A DNA stretch of 64,000 nt from Streptomyces sp. NBC_01142 (GTDB taxonomy: Bacteria; Actinomycetota; Actinomycetes; Streptomycetales; Streptomycetaceae). The number at the start of each line of letters is the position of its first letter. Position 1 is the stretch's first letter. The position numbers were made by a program, and so were the translations under genes. The notes under the pieces are model-generated. The model did not search any database. It was not told the origin of the DNA and was given only the letters and a program-made list of their open reading frames with translations. The stretch covers positions 3,162,001-3,226,000 of the forward strand of contig NZ_JAPEOR010000001.1 of NCBI RefSeq assembly GCF_026341125.1. The letters are read 5' to 3'. Of the stretch, positions 31,097 through 40,430 are shown piece by piece.

Positions 31097-32016
31097 TGAC
31101 GGCGACACCGCATGCCGCATGTGCAGTTCCCACCGGCCCAGAGGCGCCAGAGCCGTCCGCCCCTGGCTCCGGGGCCTCCACGACCTCAACGACCTCAACG
31201 ACCCATGGGAGTACGGTGACTGGCCTCACGGCGTCCATCGAATCGGCACAGCAGCTCACCGTGGCCTGGCGGGCCATGGTGCTCGACCGTGATGCGGACG
31301 CGGATGTGCGAGACCTCCCCGGCATCGCCGTCCGCTGGGCCGACTGCCGATTCTCGTTCTACAACTGCATCACCCTGACCGACCCAGGAGCAGGAGCCGA
31401 TCTCGTCGCACAGCGTCTGAGCCAGGCCGCGGACATCATGCGCGCGAAGAAGCACCCGGGCTTCCTGTGGCTCTTCGAGGGCCTCCTCGACGACGAGGCT
31501 CGCACCGCGCTGGCCACGGCGGCCGAGGGGGCCGGCCTGCAGTACGCCTTCCCCGGCAGGGGCATGGCCGGAGACCTGCTGCCCATCCCTGACCCGGTCC
31601 ACCCCGACCTGACGTTCGTGCGTGTGCGCACCGACGAGCACTTGCGGGCCTACGCGGACCTCCAATCACGCGCCTACGGGTTCCCCTTGGAGGAAGGCCG
31701 CGACGGCCTGGTCGGATCTGCGCGCTGGAAGAGCGAGATGTACGCCTACCTGGGCATGCGAGGCGACGTTCCGGTGGCGTGCGCCGCGACGGTCGAAGCG
31801 CAAGGCCGCCTCTTCGTCGCCTTCGTCGCCACCGACCCGCAGTGGCAGCGCAGGGGCTATGGCGAGGCAGTCACGCGCAAGGCGCTGTACGAGGGCGCCC
31901 GAGCCACCGGGCTGACCCGCGCTGCTTTGCACGCGACCGTCGCCGGGGCCCCCGTATACCCGCGTATCGGTTTCACGCCGAACTCACCCATCCACTTCTA
32001 CAACTTGAAGGAGTGA
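31096..32016 (+). CDS. GNAT family N-acetyltransferase
   Basis: 306 residues starting at the ATG that overlaps the permease stop. A Ser/Thr-rich N-terminus (STTSTTSTTHGST) is followed by a degenerate first half and a C-terminal GNAT domain with the acetyl-CoA motif ATDPQWQRRGYGEAVTRKAL (Q-R-R-G-Y-G). It ends with YPRIGFTPNSPIHFY, the usual final strand. Substrate unknown; translational coupling to the permease suggests an amino-acid-like molecule. It is the last intact gene before the first integrase scar. Confidence 0.8.
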   Translation: MTATPHAACAVPTGPEAPEPSAPGSGASTTSTTSTTHGSTVTGLTASIESAQQLTVAWRAMVLDRDADADVRDLPGIAVRWADCRFSFYNCITLTDPGAGADLVAQRLSQAADIMRAKKHPGFLWLFEGLLDDEARTALATAAEGAGLQYAFPGRGMAGDLLPIPDPVHPDLTFVRVRTDEHLRAYADLQSRAYGFPLEEGRDGLVGSARWKSEMYAYLGMRGDVPVACAATVEAQGRLFVAFVATDPQWQRRGYGEAVTRKALYEGARATGLTRAALHATVAGAPVYPRIGFTPNSPIHFYNLKE

Positions 32017-32103
32017 GCCGACGAGGTTGGCCCACGTTTACGAGGGACGACGGCCATCAGCAGGATCGCGAAGGGGTAGCCGGCGGCCCACTTCAGTTCC
32101 GGC

Positions 32104-32568
32104 ATGTCCTCGAAGTTCATCGGCGTGGCACCGGACGGGCGGCTGTTCCGCAATGAGGCAGGGAGCTACGTGGACGCTGCCGCGTACGGCAAGACGTGGG
32201 CGCGAGCGCGTGAGGAGGCCCTGACCCTCAGCGATCATGCCCTACAGCTGGCGAAGCGGCCCTACGACCTGCGCCATGCCGGGATCTCCTTTTGGCTGGC
32301 TTCCGGTGTCGACCCCGCTGAGTGCGCTCGCTGGGCCGGGCAGAGCATCCAGGTTCTGTTCCGCTACTACGCCAAGTTCCTCGCTGAGACGAGGGACCAC
32401 GCCAACCGTCTGATCGAGGACTCCATGCGGCAGTGGGACGGGCCCACGGAGGCGGCAGACGAGGGGTTAGCGGGAATCTGGCCCGGAAATGCCCCGGCAC
32501 AGCTGGTCAAAGGTGGGATACCGGTGGGAGATATCGGGAGGGAACGCACATATCTCCCCGCCGCGTGA
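32104..32568 (+). pseudogene. Tyrosine integrase C-terminal fragment, copy 1
   Basis: About 154 residues of the catalytic domain: GVAPDGRLFRNEAGSY, then PYDLRHAGISFWLASGVDPA, AGQSIQVLFRYYAKFLAE. Present are the second Arg (DLRH) and the nucleophile-region Tyr (RYYAKF); the N-terminal arm-binding and core-binding domains and the first catalytic Arg region are missing. It cannot be a working recombinase. The fragment ends about 60 bp before the att-like repeat at 32630, the normal geometry of an element end. Closely related fragments lie at 41199-41456 and 63484-63854. Confidence 0.8.
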
Positions 32569-32580
32569 GTGAGTGCCATG

Positions 32581-32620
32581 AAGGGCGCCTGACGGGCATA
32601 AGTCCTGGTCAGGCGCCCTT
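32581..32620. terminator. Inverted repeat between integrase fragment 1 and att-like repeat 1
   Basis: AAGGGCGCCTGAC (32581-32593) and GTCAGGCGCCCTT (32608-32620) form a perfect 13-bp stem with a 14-base loop. It is well placed to end transcription from both the integrase and the convergent target gene. The same structure recurs at the other two scars. Confidence 0.7.
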
Positions 32621-32629
32621 CGCGTGCGT

Positions 32630-32694
32630 CTAGAAGAACCCCAATTTCTTTGCTGAATAGCTCACCAGGAGATTCTTCGTTTGCTGGTGGTACA
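32630..32694 (-). repeat. att-like repeat copy 1 (3' end of target gene)
   Basis: The minus strand encodes YHQQTKNLLVSYSAKKLGFF followed by TAG. Compared with copies 2 and 3 it keeps the peptide almost unchanged but differs at many synonymous positions, so it was acquired from a diverged version of the same gene end rather than by recent duplication. It marks the right end of the leftmost island. Confidence 0.75.
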
Positions 32695-32958
32695 CGGCCG
32701 GCTCGGACGGTCTCCATGGTGATCGTCTGGACCTGATCCCAGATGATCGTACGGCGAAAGCGTCGGTGGTGGTGATCCCGTACCAGGGCTGAGCCGTAGG
32801 CGGGAGCAGACCGCAGGTGCAGTGAGGGAAGGGCCGCCCCATGGCGGACCAGCCCTTCGTGGTGGTCCGGGTCCTGGTAACCAACTTCCTCTCTGTCACT
32901 GACTGTTGCCCGATGCATGGAATGATGCGGGCGGACACCAACCGGGGGGCTGAGGTAC

Positions 32959-35421
32959 ATGTGGGGACCGTTGCGCGAGGGCGCGCCGTCGCAGGTCGGA
33001 CCGTACGAGGTGTTGGCGCAGCTCGGTAGTGGCGGGATGGGCGAGGTGTTCCTCGGGCGGGCCCGGGAGGGCGACCGGAGGCTGGTCGCTGTAAAGACCG
33101 TGAGGCGCGATCTCGCCGGGAACGCCGAGTTCCGTGACCGCTTCCGGCGCGAGATCGCGGTGGTCGGCCGTGTCCGGTCGCCGTACGCCGCCCGGCCCGC
33201 CGGGGGTGACGCCGACGCCGCGGTGCCCTGGCTCGCGACCGAGTACGTCGCGGGGCCCACCCTCTCCGCCGCGGTGCGGCGCGACGGGCCACTGCCCGCC
33301 GATGCCGTACGGGCGCTGGGCGCCGACCTCGCCCGCACCCTGCACGATCTGCACGCGGGCGGGGTGCTGCACCGCGACCTCAAGCCCGGCAATGTGCTGC
33401 TTGATCTCGACGGGCCCCGGCTGATCGACTTCGGTATCGCGCGCTCCCAGGGCGCCACGACCATGACCGCCACCGGGCTGATGGTCGGCACGCCGGGCTT
33501 CATGTCGCCCGAGCATCTCGCGGGGGCGCGTACCGTCACCACCGCCTCGGACGTCTTCTGTCTCGCCTCGCTGCTCTGTTACGCGGCGACCGGCGACGAT
33601 CCCTTCGGGGACGGGCCCGTGGCGGCAGTCCTTTACCGGGTTGCACGGGCGGAGACGGACCTGAGGGCCGTGCCGGATGAGGAGCTGCGCGAGTTCCTCG
33701 CCCAGTGCCTGAGTATCGATCCTGCCGGGCGGCCCACCCCCGAGCAGCTGGTGGAGTGGCTGGGCGGGGAACGGGAGCCCGAGTGGCCGGGCGGCGTGCG
33801 CACGCATGTCGAGGAGTACCGGCGCGGTGCGGAGCAGCTGCTCGCGGCGGGGGTACCGCTGGCCGCGGTGGCCCCGGCGGCTCCTGCCGCGTCGTATCAG
33901 CTGCACCAGATGCCGACTGTCGGCCCCCCTCCTGCCGCCGCCCCCGTGGCGCCCACCGCCGGGCGGCGGTGGCGGACCGCGCTGGCCGTCTGTCTCGCCG
34001 CCGCGGTGGTGGGCGGGGGCACCGGGCTCGGGCTCTATCTGGCCGGTCCTGACGGGAAGGACAGAGGTGCGGGCGAGAGCGGCGGTGGCGGTACGGGTGC
34101 CGCTCGGCCGGCCTCTGCGGGCCCGCCCGTCCCCGGCGTCGACGACCGGGGTCCGGCCGACAGCTCCGGAGCCGTACCGCAGAACGCGGCCCAGCGGCCC
34201 GCCGGATGGAAGCCGTGGCAGGGGAAGCTGTCCGCACCCGCGTTCGGCTGCGCTGCCGGGAAGGCTGTCCTGGTCTGCCGGATGACGGACGGACGGTACG
34301 AGGCACTGGATGCCGCCACCGGGAAGCGGCTGTGGGACACCGGTTCCGCCGGAAGCACCGACGGCTACGGCAGCAGCATCGGGCCGAGCGGCGCCGTCTT
34401 CGTCGCGAACGGCAGCACCCAGCCGACCGTCCACGACGACATCGTCGCGTTCGTCTCGAAGCAGCGTCTCCAGGTGCGGGATGCGAAGAGCGGGAAGGTC
34501 CGCTGGGAGAAGGCGGCGGCAGGCGCGGCCGGTGCCGGGACTAGGCCGCTGGTGGGTGACGGCATGGTCTTCGCGGCAACGGGAAAGTCGGGCCTGACCG
34601 CCTTCGCGCTCGGCGACGGCCGCGCGCTGTGGACCAAGGCGCTGACCAACAGGGATCTCGCGCGCGCCGAGCAGCGTACCTTCGAGCCCAAGGCGTACGC
34701 GAACGGGCTGGTGTACGCGCTCAGTGACGCGGGCCTCGTGTCGTACGACGCGAAGACCGGAGCTCAACGTGGCCAGGTCGACAAGTCCATGGAGGGCTGC
34801 GACGCGCTGCTCATCCACGGGAAGTCGGCCCACTGCTCCGAGCGCTCCGTGACTGGCGAGGGAAGCATGAACCTGTACCGGATGGACGCCACCACCCTCG
34901 CCCCGTCGGGCAGTGGCAGGGTCCCCGTCCCGGTCGAGGTGGCGAAGCCCGGTCCCTACCCCACGGCGGTGGACACCCGTGTCGTGGTGGTCTTCGACCA
35001 GGGGGCTGGGTCTTACGCGGACTGGGGCACCGGCGGCGCCGCGACCGGGCTCTCAGCCCTCTCCCCGGGCAGCGGCGCGGTGCTCGGGCGCTATGCGGTG
35101 CCGCCCAGCGGCGGCAAGAACCGGCCGAGGCAGCGCTTCTCCTCGCCGCTGATTGCCGGGGACGCGGTGCTGTACGCGGACTTCTCAGCGCTGCATGTCA
35201 TTCCGCTGGGCAAGGCCGGGAAGACCGGGAAGGAACTGGTGGTTCCGGTCGAGGGCGCCCCGGGGCCGCGGGTCGAGACGGAGTACGACCGGGTCGACGG
35301 CCTCGACTTCGCGCGGGAGATCCGCGATCCGCTGGTGCTGCCCATCGGCGGTGTGGCACACGTCGTGTACGACACCGGGGTCGTCTCCTCCGTCGCACTC
35401 CCCGTTCCTGACCCCTCCTGA
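32959..35421 (+). CDS. Ser/Thr protein kinase with C-terminal PQQ-like beta-propeller
   Basis: 820 residues. The kinase domain shows the glycine loop GSGGMGEVF (23-31), the ATP-binding Lys46, HRDLKPGN (catalytic Asp140) and DFGIA (157-161). A Pro/Ala linker leads to a transmembrane helix (ALAVCLAAAVVGGGTGLGLY) and an extracellular PQQ/WD-like propeller with repeats such as LDAATGKRLWDTG, DAKSGKVRWEK and YDAKTGAQRGQ. This is a membrane receptor kinase in which the propeller presumably senses an external ligand. ATG at 32959 follows GGGGGGCTGAGG. It is followed after 13 bp by a second kinase of the same design. Confidence 0.9.
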   Translation: MWGPLREGAPSQVGPYEVLAQLGSGGMGEVFLGRAREGDRRLVAVKTVRRDLAGNAEFRDRFRREIAVVGRVRSPYAARPAGGDADAAVPWLATEYVAGPTLSAAVRRDGPLPADAVRALGADLARTLHDLHAGGVLHRDLKPGNVLLDLDGPRLIDFGIARSQGATTMTATGLMVGTPGFMSPEHLAGARTVTTASDVFCLASLLCYAATGDDPFGDGPVAAVLYRVARAETDLRAVPDEELREFLAQCLSIDPAGRPTPEQLVEWLGGEREPEWPGGVRTHVEEYRRGAEQLLAAGVPLAAVAPAAPAASYQLHQMPTVGPPPAAAPVAPTAGRRWRTALAVCLAAAVVGGGTGLGLYLAGPDGKDRGAGESGGGGTGAARPASAGPPVPGVDDRGPADSSGAVPQNAAQRPAGWKPWQGKLSAPAFGCAAGKAVLVCRMTDGRYEALDAATGKRLWDTGSAGSTDGYGSSIGPSGAVFVANGSTQPTVHDDIVAFVSKQRLQVRDAKSGKVRWEKAAAGAAGAGTRPLVGDGMVFAATGKSGLTAFALGDGRALWTKALTNRDLARAEQRTFEPKAYANGLVYALSDAGLVSYDAKTGAQRGQVDKSMEGCDALLIHGKSAHCSERSVTGEGSMNLYRMDATTLAPSGSGRVPVPVEVAKPGPYPTAVDTRVVVVFDQGAGSYADWGTGGAATGLSALSPGSGAVLGRYAVPPSGGKNRPRQRFSSPLIAGDAVLYADFSALHVIPLGKAGKTGKELVVPVEGAPGPRVETEYDRVDGLDFAREIRDPLVLPIGGVAHVVYDTGVVSSVALPVPDPS

Positions 35422-35434
35422 AAGGATTCGACCC

Positions 35435-37774
35435 GTGCTCCAGGCGCTTCCCGATGGGCTTCCGGTCCGTCTCGTCGGCCCGTACCGGCTGCTGGCCGGG
35501 CTCGGCAGCGGCGGTATGGGTGAGGTCCATCTGGCGTGCGACGCACGGCGGTTGACATCCGATCCGTACCGGATGGTCGCGGTGAAGACGGTCCGCGAGG
35601 ACCTTCAGGTGGACGGCGAGTTCCGGGTGCGGTTCCGGCGTGAGATCGCGGCGGCGCGGGCGGTGCGCAGTCCGTACGCGGCGGTGCTGGTCGCGGGGGA
35701 CGCGGACGCCGCCTCGCCGTGGCTGGCGACCGAGTACGTACCGGGGCCCTCGCTCGCCGAGGCGGTGGACCGGAGTGGTCCCCTGCCCGTGGCCGCGGTA
35801 CGAGAACTGGGTGGCGACCTCGCGCGAGCGCTGGACGCCATCCACCGCGCGCAAGTGTTGCACCGGGATCTCAAACCCGCCAATGTGCTGCTCTCCGCGG
35901 GCGGGCCCAAGGTGATCGACTTCGGTATCGCGCAGGCTTTTGACGCGACCGCACTCACGTCGACGGGGCTCGTGGTGGGGACGCCGGGGTTCATGGCGCC
36001 GGAGCACCTGGAGGGCAGCAGGGCGGTGGTTCCAGCGACCGATGTTTTCTGTCTGGGCGCGCTGCTGGCGTTCGCCGCGACGGGGCGCGGACCTTTTGAG
36101 GACGACGAGATGGGCGCGGTGATCTATCGGATAAGCCGGGCCGACGCCGACCTGTCCGGCGTGCCGGAGGAGTTGCGGGAGGTGATCGGTGACTGTCTGC
36201 GACTCGATCCCGCCGAGCGTCCTTCGGCCGCGGCGCTGGCGGAGCGGCTGGCACCGTCGCGCACGGGGGTGTTTCCGTGGCCGGGTGGTGTGCTGTCGCT
36301 GCTCGCCGAGCACGGGGACGCCGCACGGCGGTTCGGCGAGGCGGCCGCGTCCGGTACGGGGGTCGCTGAGCTGCCGACGATGGGACCGACGCCGGTGCCC
36401 TACTCGCCGACCGCGCTGGGGGCAGGGCTGCGGCCGCGGCCGGCCGCCTTTCCCGTGCCGTCGGCGTCGGCTGCGGACGCGGCCCGGAAGCGGACTCGCC
36501 GGGGCCGGATCGCTACGGGGGCCGTGGCCTTGGCGGTGCTGGCCGCAGTGGGCGTCGTCCTGCTCGACAAGGGGGAAAACAAGGGGAGTTCCGGAGGGAA
36601 GAACGCTATCGCCGGAGGCGCGGGCGGCGGGGAGGGCAGCGGCGCGGGCCGGGCTCCCGCGGCGTCCAAGAGCCAACTTGTCCTGCCGTACGGTGGCACA
36701 GGCCATACCCAGGACTTCGGCGCCGGCGCCACCGACCGATCCGCGCGCGCGGCCGGTTGGTCGCCCTGGGAGGCGAAGGTACCCGTCGGCGCGGGCCCGT
36801 GCGTGCTGGCCGGTGAACTGCTCGTCTGCTCCGGCCCCGGGGGCGCGGTCACGGTGCTGCGCGCGGCGGACGGCAAGGAGGCCTGGACCAAGCCGGGGCG
36901 GGGCGCCGAACCGCGAAGCCCGGCCTGGGCCCCGGCGGTCGCGGATGGGGCCGTACACATCACGGACGCCGAGGGAGTCAGCGCGTACGAACTCGACAGC
37001 GGGAAGAAGTCCGCTCAGTGGCCGCATCCCGAGGGCGGCTACGTGGCGAAGGGCACGGAGAGTCTCGACGGCGTCCTCTACACCACATATGTCCGCCCTG
37101 ACCAGGCCGCCAAAAATCTGCTCACTGCCCGCCAACTGACCGGCTCTAAAGGTGAGGTGTGGCGTGCCTCGCTGAGTGGCATTCCGGATTCACCGGTCGC
37201 GGCGGGCGGCCGGGTCTACGTCCCAGTGGGCACGAAACTGTGGTCGTTCGACGCCAGGAGCGGCAAACAGGTGGTGCGCGGCGGCCCTTCCGGCGCCGGG
37301 GGCGGGTGCTGGGGCGTGGTGGTGCACGGGGGCGCGGTGCTGTGCGGGGGCGGGGGCGAGAGCGGGATCGCGGTGCTGGACGCCCGGACGCTGAAGCAAC
37401 GGCGGGTGATCGCGGACGGGGTGGCTCCAGTGGTGGGCCCCGCGGTGACCGCCAAGGGCGTGATGGTTCTTGGCGATGGGGGCCATCTCTACGCGTACGA
37501 CGTACGGACCGGACGCGAGCTGTGGCGCAAAGAGACCGAGGACGACGGCGGTGACCTGATCATCGCGGGCGGGCAGATCCTCGCGGGCTCGGGCCTCACG
37601 GTCTCCGCCCACACCCTGGACGGGAAGGGCACTGCCGACAGGACCATCTTCGAGGTCCCGAAGGAGGTGGCGAGCAGCGCCGGTGAAACCGGGTACAGGC
37701 AGGCGCTCGTCAGCGGAGGGGTCTTGTTCCTCGTCCTCTCGGAAGGGGTGGTGGTCTCGGGCTATGCCCCCTGA
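35435..37774 (+). CDS. Second Ser/Thr protein kinase with PQQ-like beta-propeller
   Basis: 779 residues from the GTG at 35435 (GAAAGGA 9 bases ahead). Gly-loop GSGGMGEVH (24-32), Lys51, HRDLKPAN (Asp145), DFGIA (162-166), APE-type MAPEHL in the activation segment. A single helix (ATGAVALAVLAAVGVVLLD) precedes the propeller, whose repeats include LRAADGKEAWTK, YDVRTGRELWRKE and FDARSGKQV. It shares architecture and much sequence with the kinase just upstream and probably arose by tandem duplication. The two are probably co-transcribed and may cross-phosphorylate. Confidence 0.88.
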   Translation: MLQALPDGLPVRLVGPYRLLAGLGSGGMGEVHLACDARRLTSDPYRMVAVKTVREDLQVDGEFRVRFRREIAAARAVRSPYAAVLVAGDADAASPWLATEYVPGPSLAEAVDRSGPLPVAAVRELGGDLARALDAIHRAQVLHRDLKPANVLLSAGGPKVIDFGIAQAFDATALTSTGLVVGTPGFMAPEHLEGSRAVVPATDVFCLGALLAFAATGRGPFEDDEMGAVIYRISRADADLSGVPEELREVIGDCLRLDPAERPSAAALAERLAPSRTGVFPWPGGVLSLLAEHGDAARRFGEAAASGTGVAELPTMGPTPVPYSPTALGAGLRPRPAAFPVPSASAADAARKRTRRGRIATGAVALAVLAAVGVVLLDKGENKGSSGGKNAIAGGAGGGEGSGAGRAPAASKSQLVLPYGGTGHTQDFGAGATDRSARAAGWSPWEAKVPVGAGPCVLAGELLVCSGPGGAVTVLRAADGKEAWTKPGRGAEPRSPAWAPAVADGAVHITDAEGVSAYELDSGKKSAQWPHPEGGYVAKGTESLDGVLYTTYVRPDQAAKNLLTARQLTGSKGEVWRASLSGIPDSPVAAGGRVYVPVGTKLWSFDARSGKQVVRGGPSGAGGGCWGVVVHGGAVLCGGGGESGIAVLDARTLKQRRVIADGVAPVVGPAVTAKGVMVLGDGGHLYAYDVRTGRELWRKETEDDGGDLIIAGGQILAGSGLTVSAHTLDGKGTADRTIFEVPKEVASSAGETGYRQALVSGGVLFLVLSEGVVVSGYAP

Positions 37775-38047
37775 CGAGCTCGTGCATGGTTGGCGGTGGC
37801 CGCTGATTGACCTGCCGTTCCAATGGCCCGCCTTCGACTCGAAGTGATCTACGACGGCGGCATGCTGCCAGTTCCGCTTGTCAGCGACCGGTGATTCGAA
37901 ACAATTCGCTCGAATGAGCGAGAGCTCACGATGGGCTGCCATTGTGCGGGCGAACTGGATGGCCGCGCGGGCGGCGATCTTTGCCTTTGCCGTCAATTCG
38001 CCTCCGCAAGCTGCCGGCGAGAAGGCCAGTGGCTTGGGTCGGGGCCT

Positions 38048-38629
38048 TCAGTCACTGAGCTTCGCGCGCAAGCGTTCGTTCTCCTTCTCGAGGCTCTTAA
38101 CGCGTTGCTCGAGGTCGGCTCGTGTCGGCTTCTTCGGGGGCGGCGGAGGTAGGGGTTCTGTTGCCTCCGGTGGCTCGCCACGCAGCCCGATGGGTTCGAA
38201 GGCCACGATTGCTTGTCGGTCTTCCCCGCACTCAGAGCATCGCCTGCCGTATGACCCGGCGGATAGCGGGTCGGTGTACGTGTAGTGCGCCTCCGTCTCG
38301 ATGATGTGGCCGCAATACAGTCGGACACGCCACCGCATGATCTCGTGGTCGGCCTTCTTGAAGGACTGCATCAGCTTCGCGACGTTCTCGAACGCCTGGC
38401 GGCGACGCTCTGCCCTCGCTGGGTCTGCCCGGCATTTGGCGATGTCCTCCTCGACCTGAAGCCGAACCGACTCGCTGATCTCCTCGCTCTGCTTCTGGCG
38501 GCGATGGTCTCCGCGGGTGAGTTCATACTCCTCCAACGGAACCCCGCTGCTCCGGTACCCGACTTCGCGCATGACGGCCAGCGTAGAAGCGGCGTCCACG
38601 CGGCCGTGGAGAAGAACGGTGTTGGTCAA
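38048..38629 (-). CDS. Hypothetical protein with zinc-ribbon-like centre and coiled-coil tail
   Basis: Up to 193 residues. A charged helical first half (RRQKQSEEISESVRLQVEED) leads to a Cys-containing middle (RLYCGHIIETEAHY and RRCSECGEDRQ; one Cys-Gly-His and one Cys-x-x-Cys) that could bind zinc. A proline run and a heptad-like coiled coil (LEQRVKSLEKENERLRAKL) end the protein. The start is uncertain: TTG at 38629 gives the longest product but has no clear ribosome site; ATG at 38572 would remove 19 residues. Similar small proteins occur on streptomycete integrative elements; I do not know the function. Confidence 0.55.
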   Translation of the reverse strand: MTNTVLLHGRVDAASTLAVMREVGYRSSGVPLEEYELTRGDHRRQKQSEEISESVRLQVEEDIAKCRADPARAERRRQAFENVAKLMQSFKKADHEIMRWRVRLYCGHIIETEAHYTYTDPLSAGSYGRRCSECGEDRQAIVAFEPIGLRGEPPEATEPLPPPPPKKPTRADLEQRVKSLEKENERLRAKLSD

Positions 38630-38795
38630 CCAGCTTGCTGATTCTGCCCACGAGTGACAGCCGGGGGGCGTACTGGCTCAGAGGGGCCGGCCTCCACAAA
38701 GCCGTGGATGGTTGATCGGATTCGTGGTCACAGAGAGCCATTTCCAGGCCTCCAAACCTCAGCCGTATCCCTCCAGGGATGCCGAATGAGTATTT

Positions 38796-38890
38796 GTGAC
38801 AAGCCGCGTGCCTCACTGGTGACAACCAGGCTGCTTCGGCCGGTCCCATTCGCCATGTCATCCGGCTCTGCCGGTGACAACTACTGAGCT
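38796..38890 (+). repeat. Cluster of TGACAA-type direct repeats (left)
   Basis: Three related units begin at 38796 (GTGACAAGCCGCGTGCCT), 38818 (GGTGACAACCAGGCTGC...GGTCCCATT) and 38872 (CGGTGACAACTACT). Together with two units at 39681-39740 they share a pattern TGACAA-n-GCGTGCCGATCCCATT. Such iterated end repeats are seen in IS21-type elements, but no istA/istB remnant is visible. The flanking 38630-38795 holds no gene. Confidence 0.45.
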
Positions 38891-39046
38891 TCGGCTCACC
38901 GGCCACACTCACCACCATGACCGCTCCCGTGCTGAGGTGACACAGAAGCGGGCTTGTTGTCACCCGGCAAGCGGCCGTAGTGAGCAGGGCGTGCTTTCGG
39001 GGCGGTGCCCGGGTCGGCTGCCGACCCGGGCACCCCGTTCACGCCT

Positions 39047-39502
39047 CTACTCCGTGAACTGGAAGGTCCATGCCTGGCGTCGGTTGTCGACGTCGAGTGG
39101 CCTCAGGGCGATGCGGGGCGGGAAGATCCGCAGCAGGCTGAGGTCCATGGCCAGCTCCACGCCGTCAACGGGGCCTCCAGGGACGACGACGTGGAAGGTG
39201 TGCGGCTCCGCGCTCTGGTAGAGCGCCCACTCGCGCGGCTCGGGGTATCCGACGACCGGCTTGTTCATCTCCGGGTAGCCGTCGTAGGAGAGATAGGTTT
39301 CGCTCCGGAGATTGCGGATCGTGCAGTTGCCGTTGTCGAGCGCCTCCAGCTGCCATTCCTGCTCGCCGGGGGCGCCGGTGGGCGGCAGCAGGACTACGGG
39401 TGTCTTGGGCTCCGACGCCCCTCCCTCCAGCGTGAGCAGTTGCTCGGGAGGACGGGTGATCATGTAGAGGCCGTTCGGTACAGGTGCCAAGGCCGACTCC
39501 AC
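39047..39502 (-). CDS. Beta-trefoil protein, possible I66-type protease inhibitor
   Basis: 151 residues with no signal peptide. PNGLYMITRPPEQLLTLEGG, QEWQLEALDNGNCTIRNLRS, ETYLSYDGY and AWTFQF follow the repeated (Q)-x-W rhythm of ricin/I66-like beta-trefoils. In this fold a short N-terminal Leu/Thr strand and three similar lobes are expected, and the length agrees. Streptomycete members are sometimes annotated as I66 serine proteinase inhibitors, but I cannot confirm inhibitory residues. GTG at 39500-39502 is the start given by homology-like sequence; its ribosome site is weak. It lies between two clusters of the TGACAA repeats, as if carried as cargo. Confidence 0.5.
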   Translation of the reverse strand: MESALAPVPNGLYMITRPPEQLLTLEGGASEPKTPVVLLPPTGAPGEQEWQLEALDNGNCTIRNLRSETYLSYDGYPEMNKPVVGYPEPREWALYQSAEPHTFHVVVPGGPVDGVELAMDLSLLRIFPPRIALRPLDVDNRRQAWTFQFTE

Positions 39503-39680
39503 TTCTGACGCGCGGCGCCCGCGCGGGTCGCCGCCGATCTCTTGGGTCAGCGAATCCCTTCCCCGCCAACGCGCGACAAGGGTCGGAAGGGCTCTGCGTC
39601 ACCCTTCAGGAGTACAGCGGATGCGTCCCGGTGTTGGACCAGCTTGGTGAAGGTGTCCTCCGGTGCCTTCCGTGGCGTGT

Positions 39681-39740
39681 CCGGTGACAGTTGCTCTGCC
39701 GATCCCATTGCTGATGACAAGTAGCGTGCCGATCCCGTGG
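39681..39740 (+). repeat. Cluster of TGACAA-type direct repeats (right)
   Basis: Two units, CGGTGACAGTTGCTCTGCCG and GATGACAAGTAGCGTGCCGA, each run on into a GATCCC-type end about 30 bp apart. They match the units at 38796-38890 in the same orientation and bracket the beta-trefoil gene. Confidence 0.45.
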
Positions 39741-39809
39741 CAACTACAGCCCCTCACCAACGCGAAAACGCAGGTCGACAGCTGCCGCTGGTGACACCTA
39801 CCGTGCGTC

Positions 39810-40350
39810 GGCACAGCCATCGACCGCGACAAGAGCCCGCTGCTCGACGCCGACCACGACGCCGCTCGCATCGCCGACGCGTTGCGCAACAGCCCGCACG
39901 CCATCAGCGCCGACGCCGAACCGGGCGACGACACCGTCACCTTCACCACCGTGGCGGCACCGGCTTCACCCTCACCCTCAAGGACGCCGAACCCACCCAC
40001 GGCGACCTCCTGCCCAAGCCGGTGCTCACGGAGGTGACCGCCGCGGCGATCCTCAACCACCCAGCGTTCGTGACGGCCGCCGCCGACTCGCCGCGCGAGG
40101 ACACCATCACCGTCCAGACGCGGAACGGCATCCGCTACCTCCTGGTCCTGGATTCGACCGCGACGCCGACGGCGGCCAGGACCTGTCGACCCCGGTCGCC
40201 GACGTCGCCGACGTCGCCGACCGGCTCCTCACCGCCGACGCGGACCGCGCCGTCGCAGGGCTCCTCAACTTCGTCGCGGCCACCTGGGACCGGCATGACG
40301 TCCCGCTGCGCGAGCACGCCCATGCCGTGGCCCGCTCCCTGACCCGGTAG
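39810..40350 (+). pseudogene. Unknown acidic protein, two frameshifts
   Basis: Three consecutive frames give a continuous-looking protein: AIDRDKSPLLDADHDAARIA to TVTFTT (about 39815-39950), then GGTGFTLTLKDAEPTHGDLL to IRYLLVLDST (to about 40160), then VADVADRLLTADADRAVAGL to AHAVARSLTR and TAG at 40348-40350. I recognise no family, though it has the Asp/Ala-rich look of hypothetical proteins on streptomycete integrative elements. It lies just upstream of the toxin-antitoxin pair. Confidence 0.55.
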
Positions 40351-40430
40351 AAGGGGATCGCCGCATGTCCGTCTCCACCACCTCGCGGCGCGCGTACCGT
40401 GACGGTATGACCTGCCGGGAGGAACAGCCG

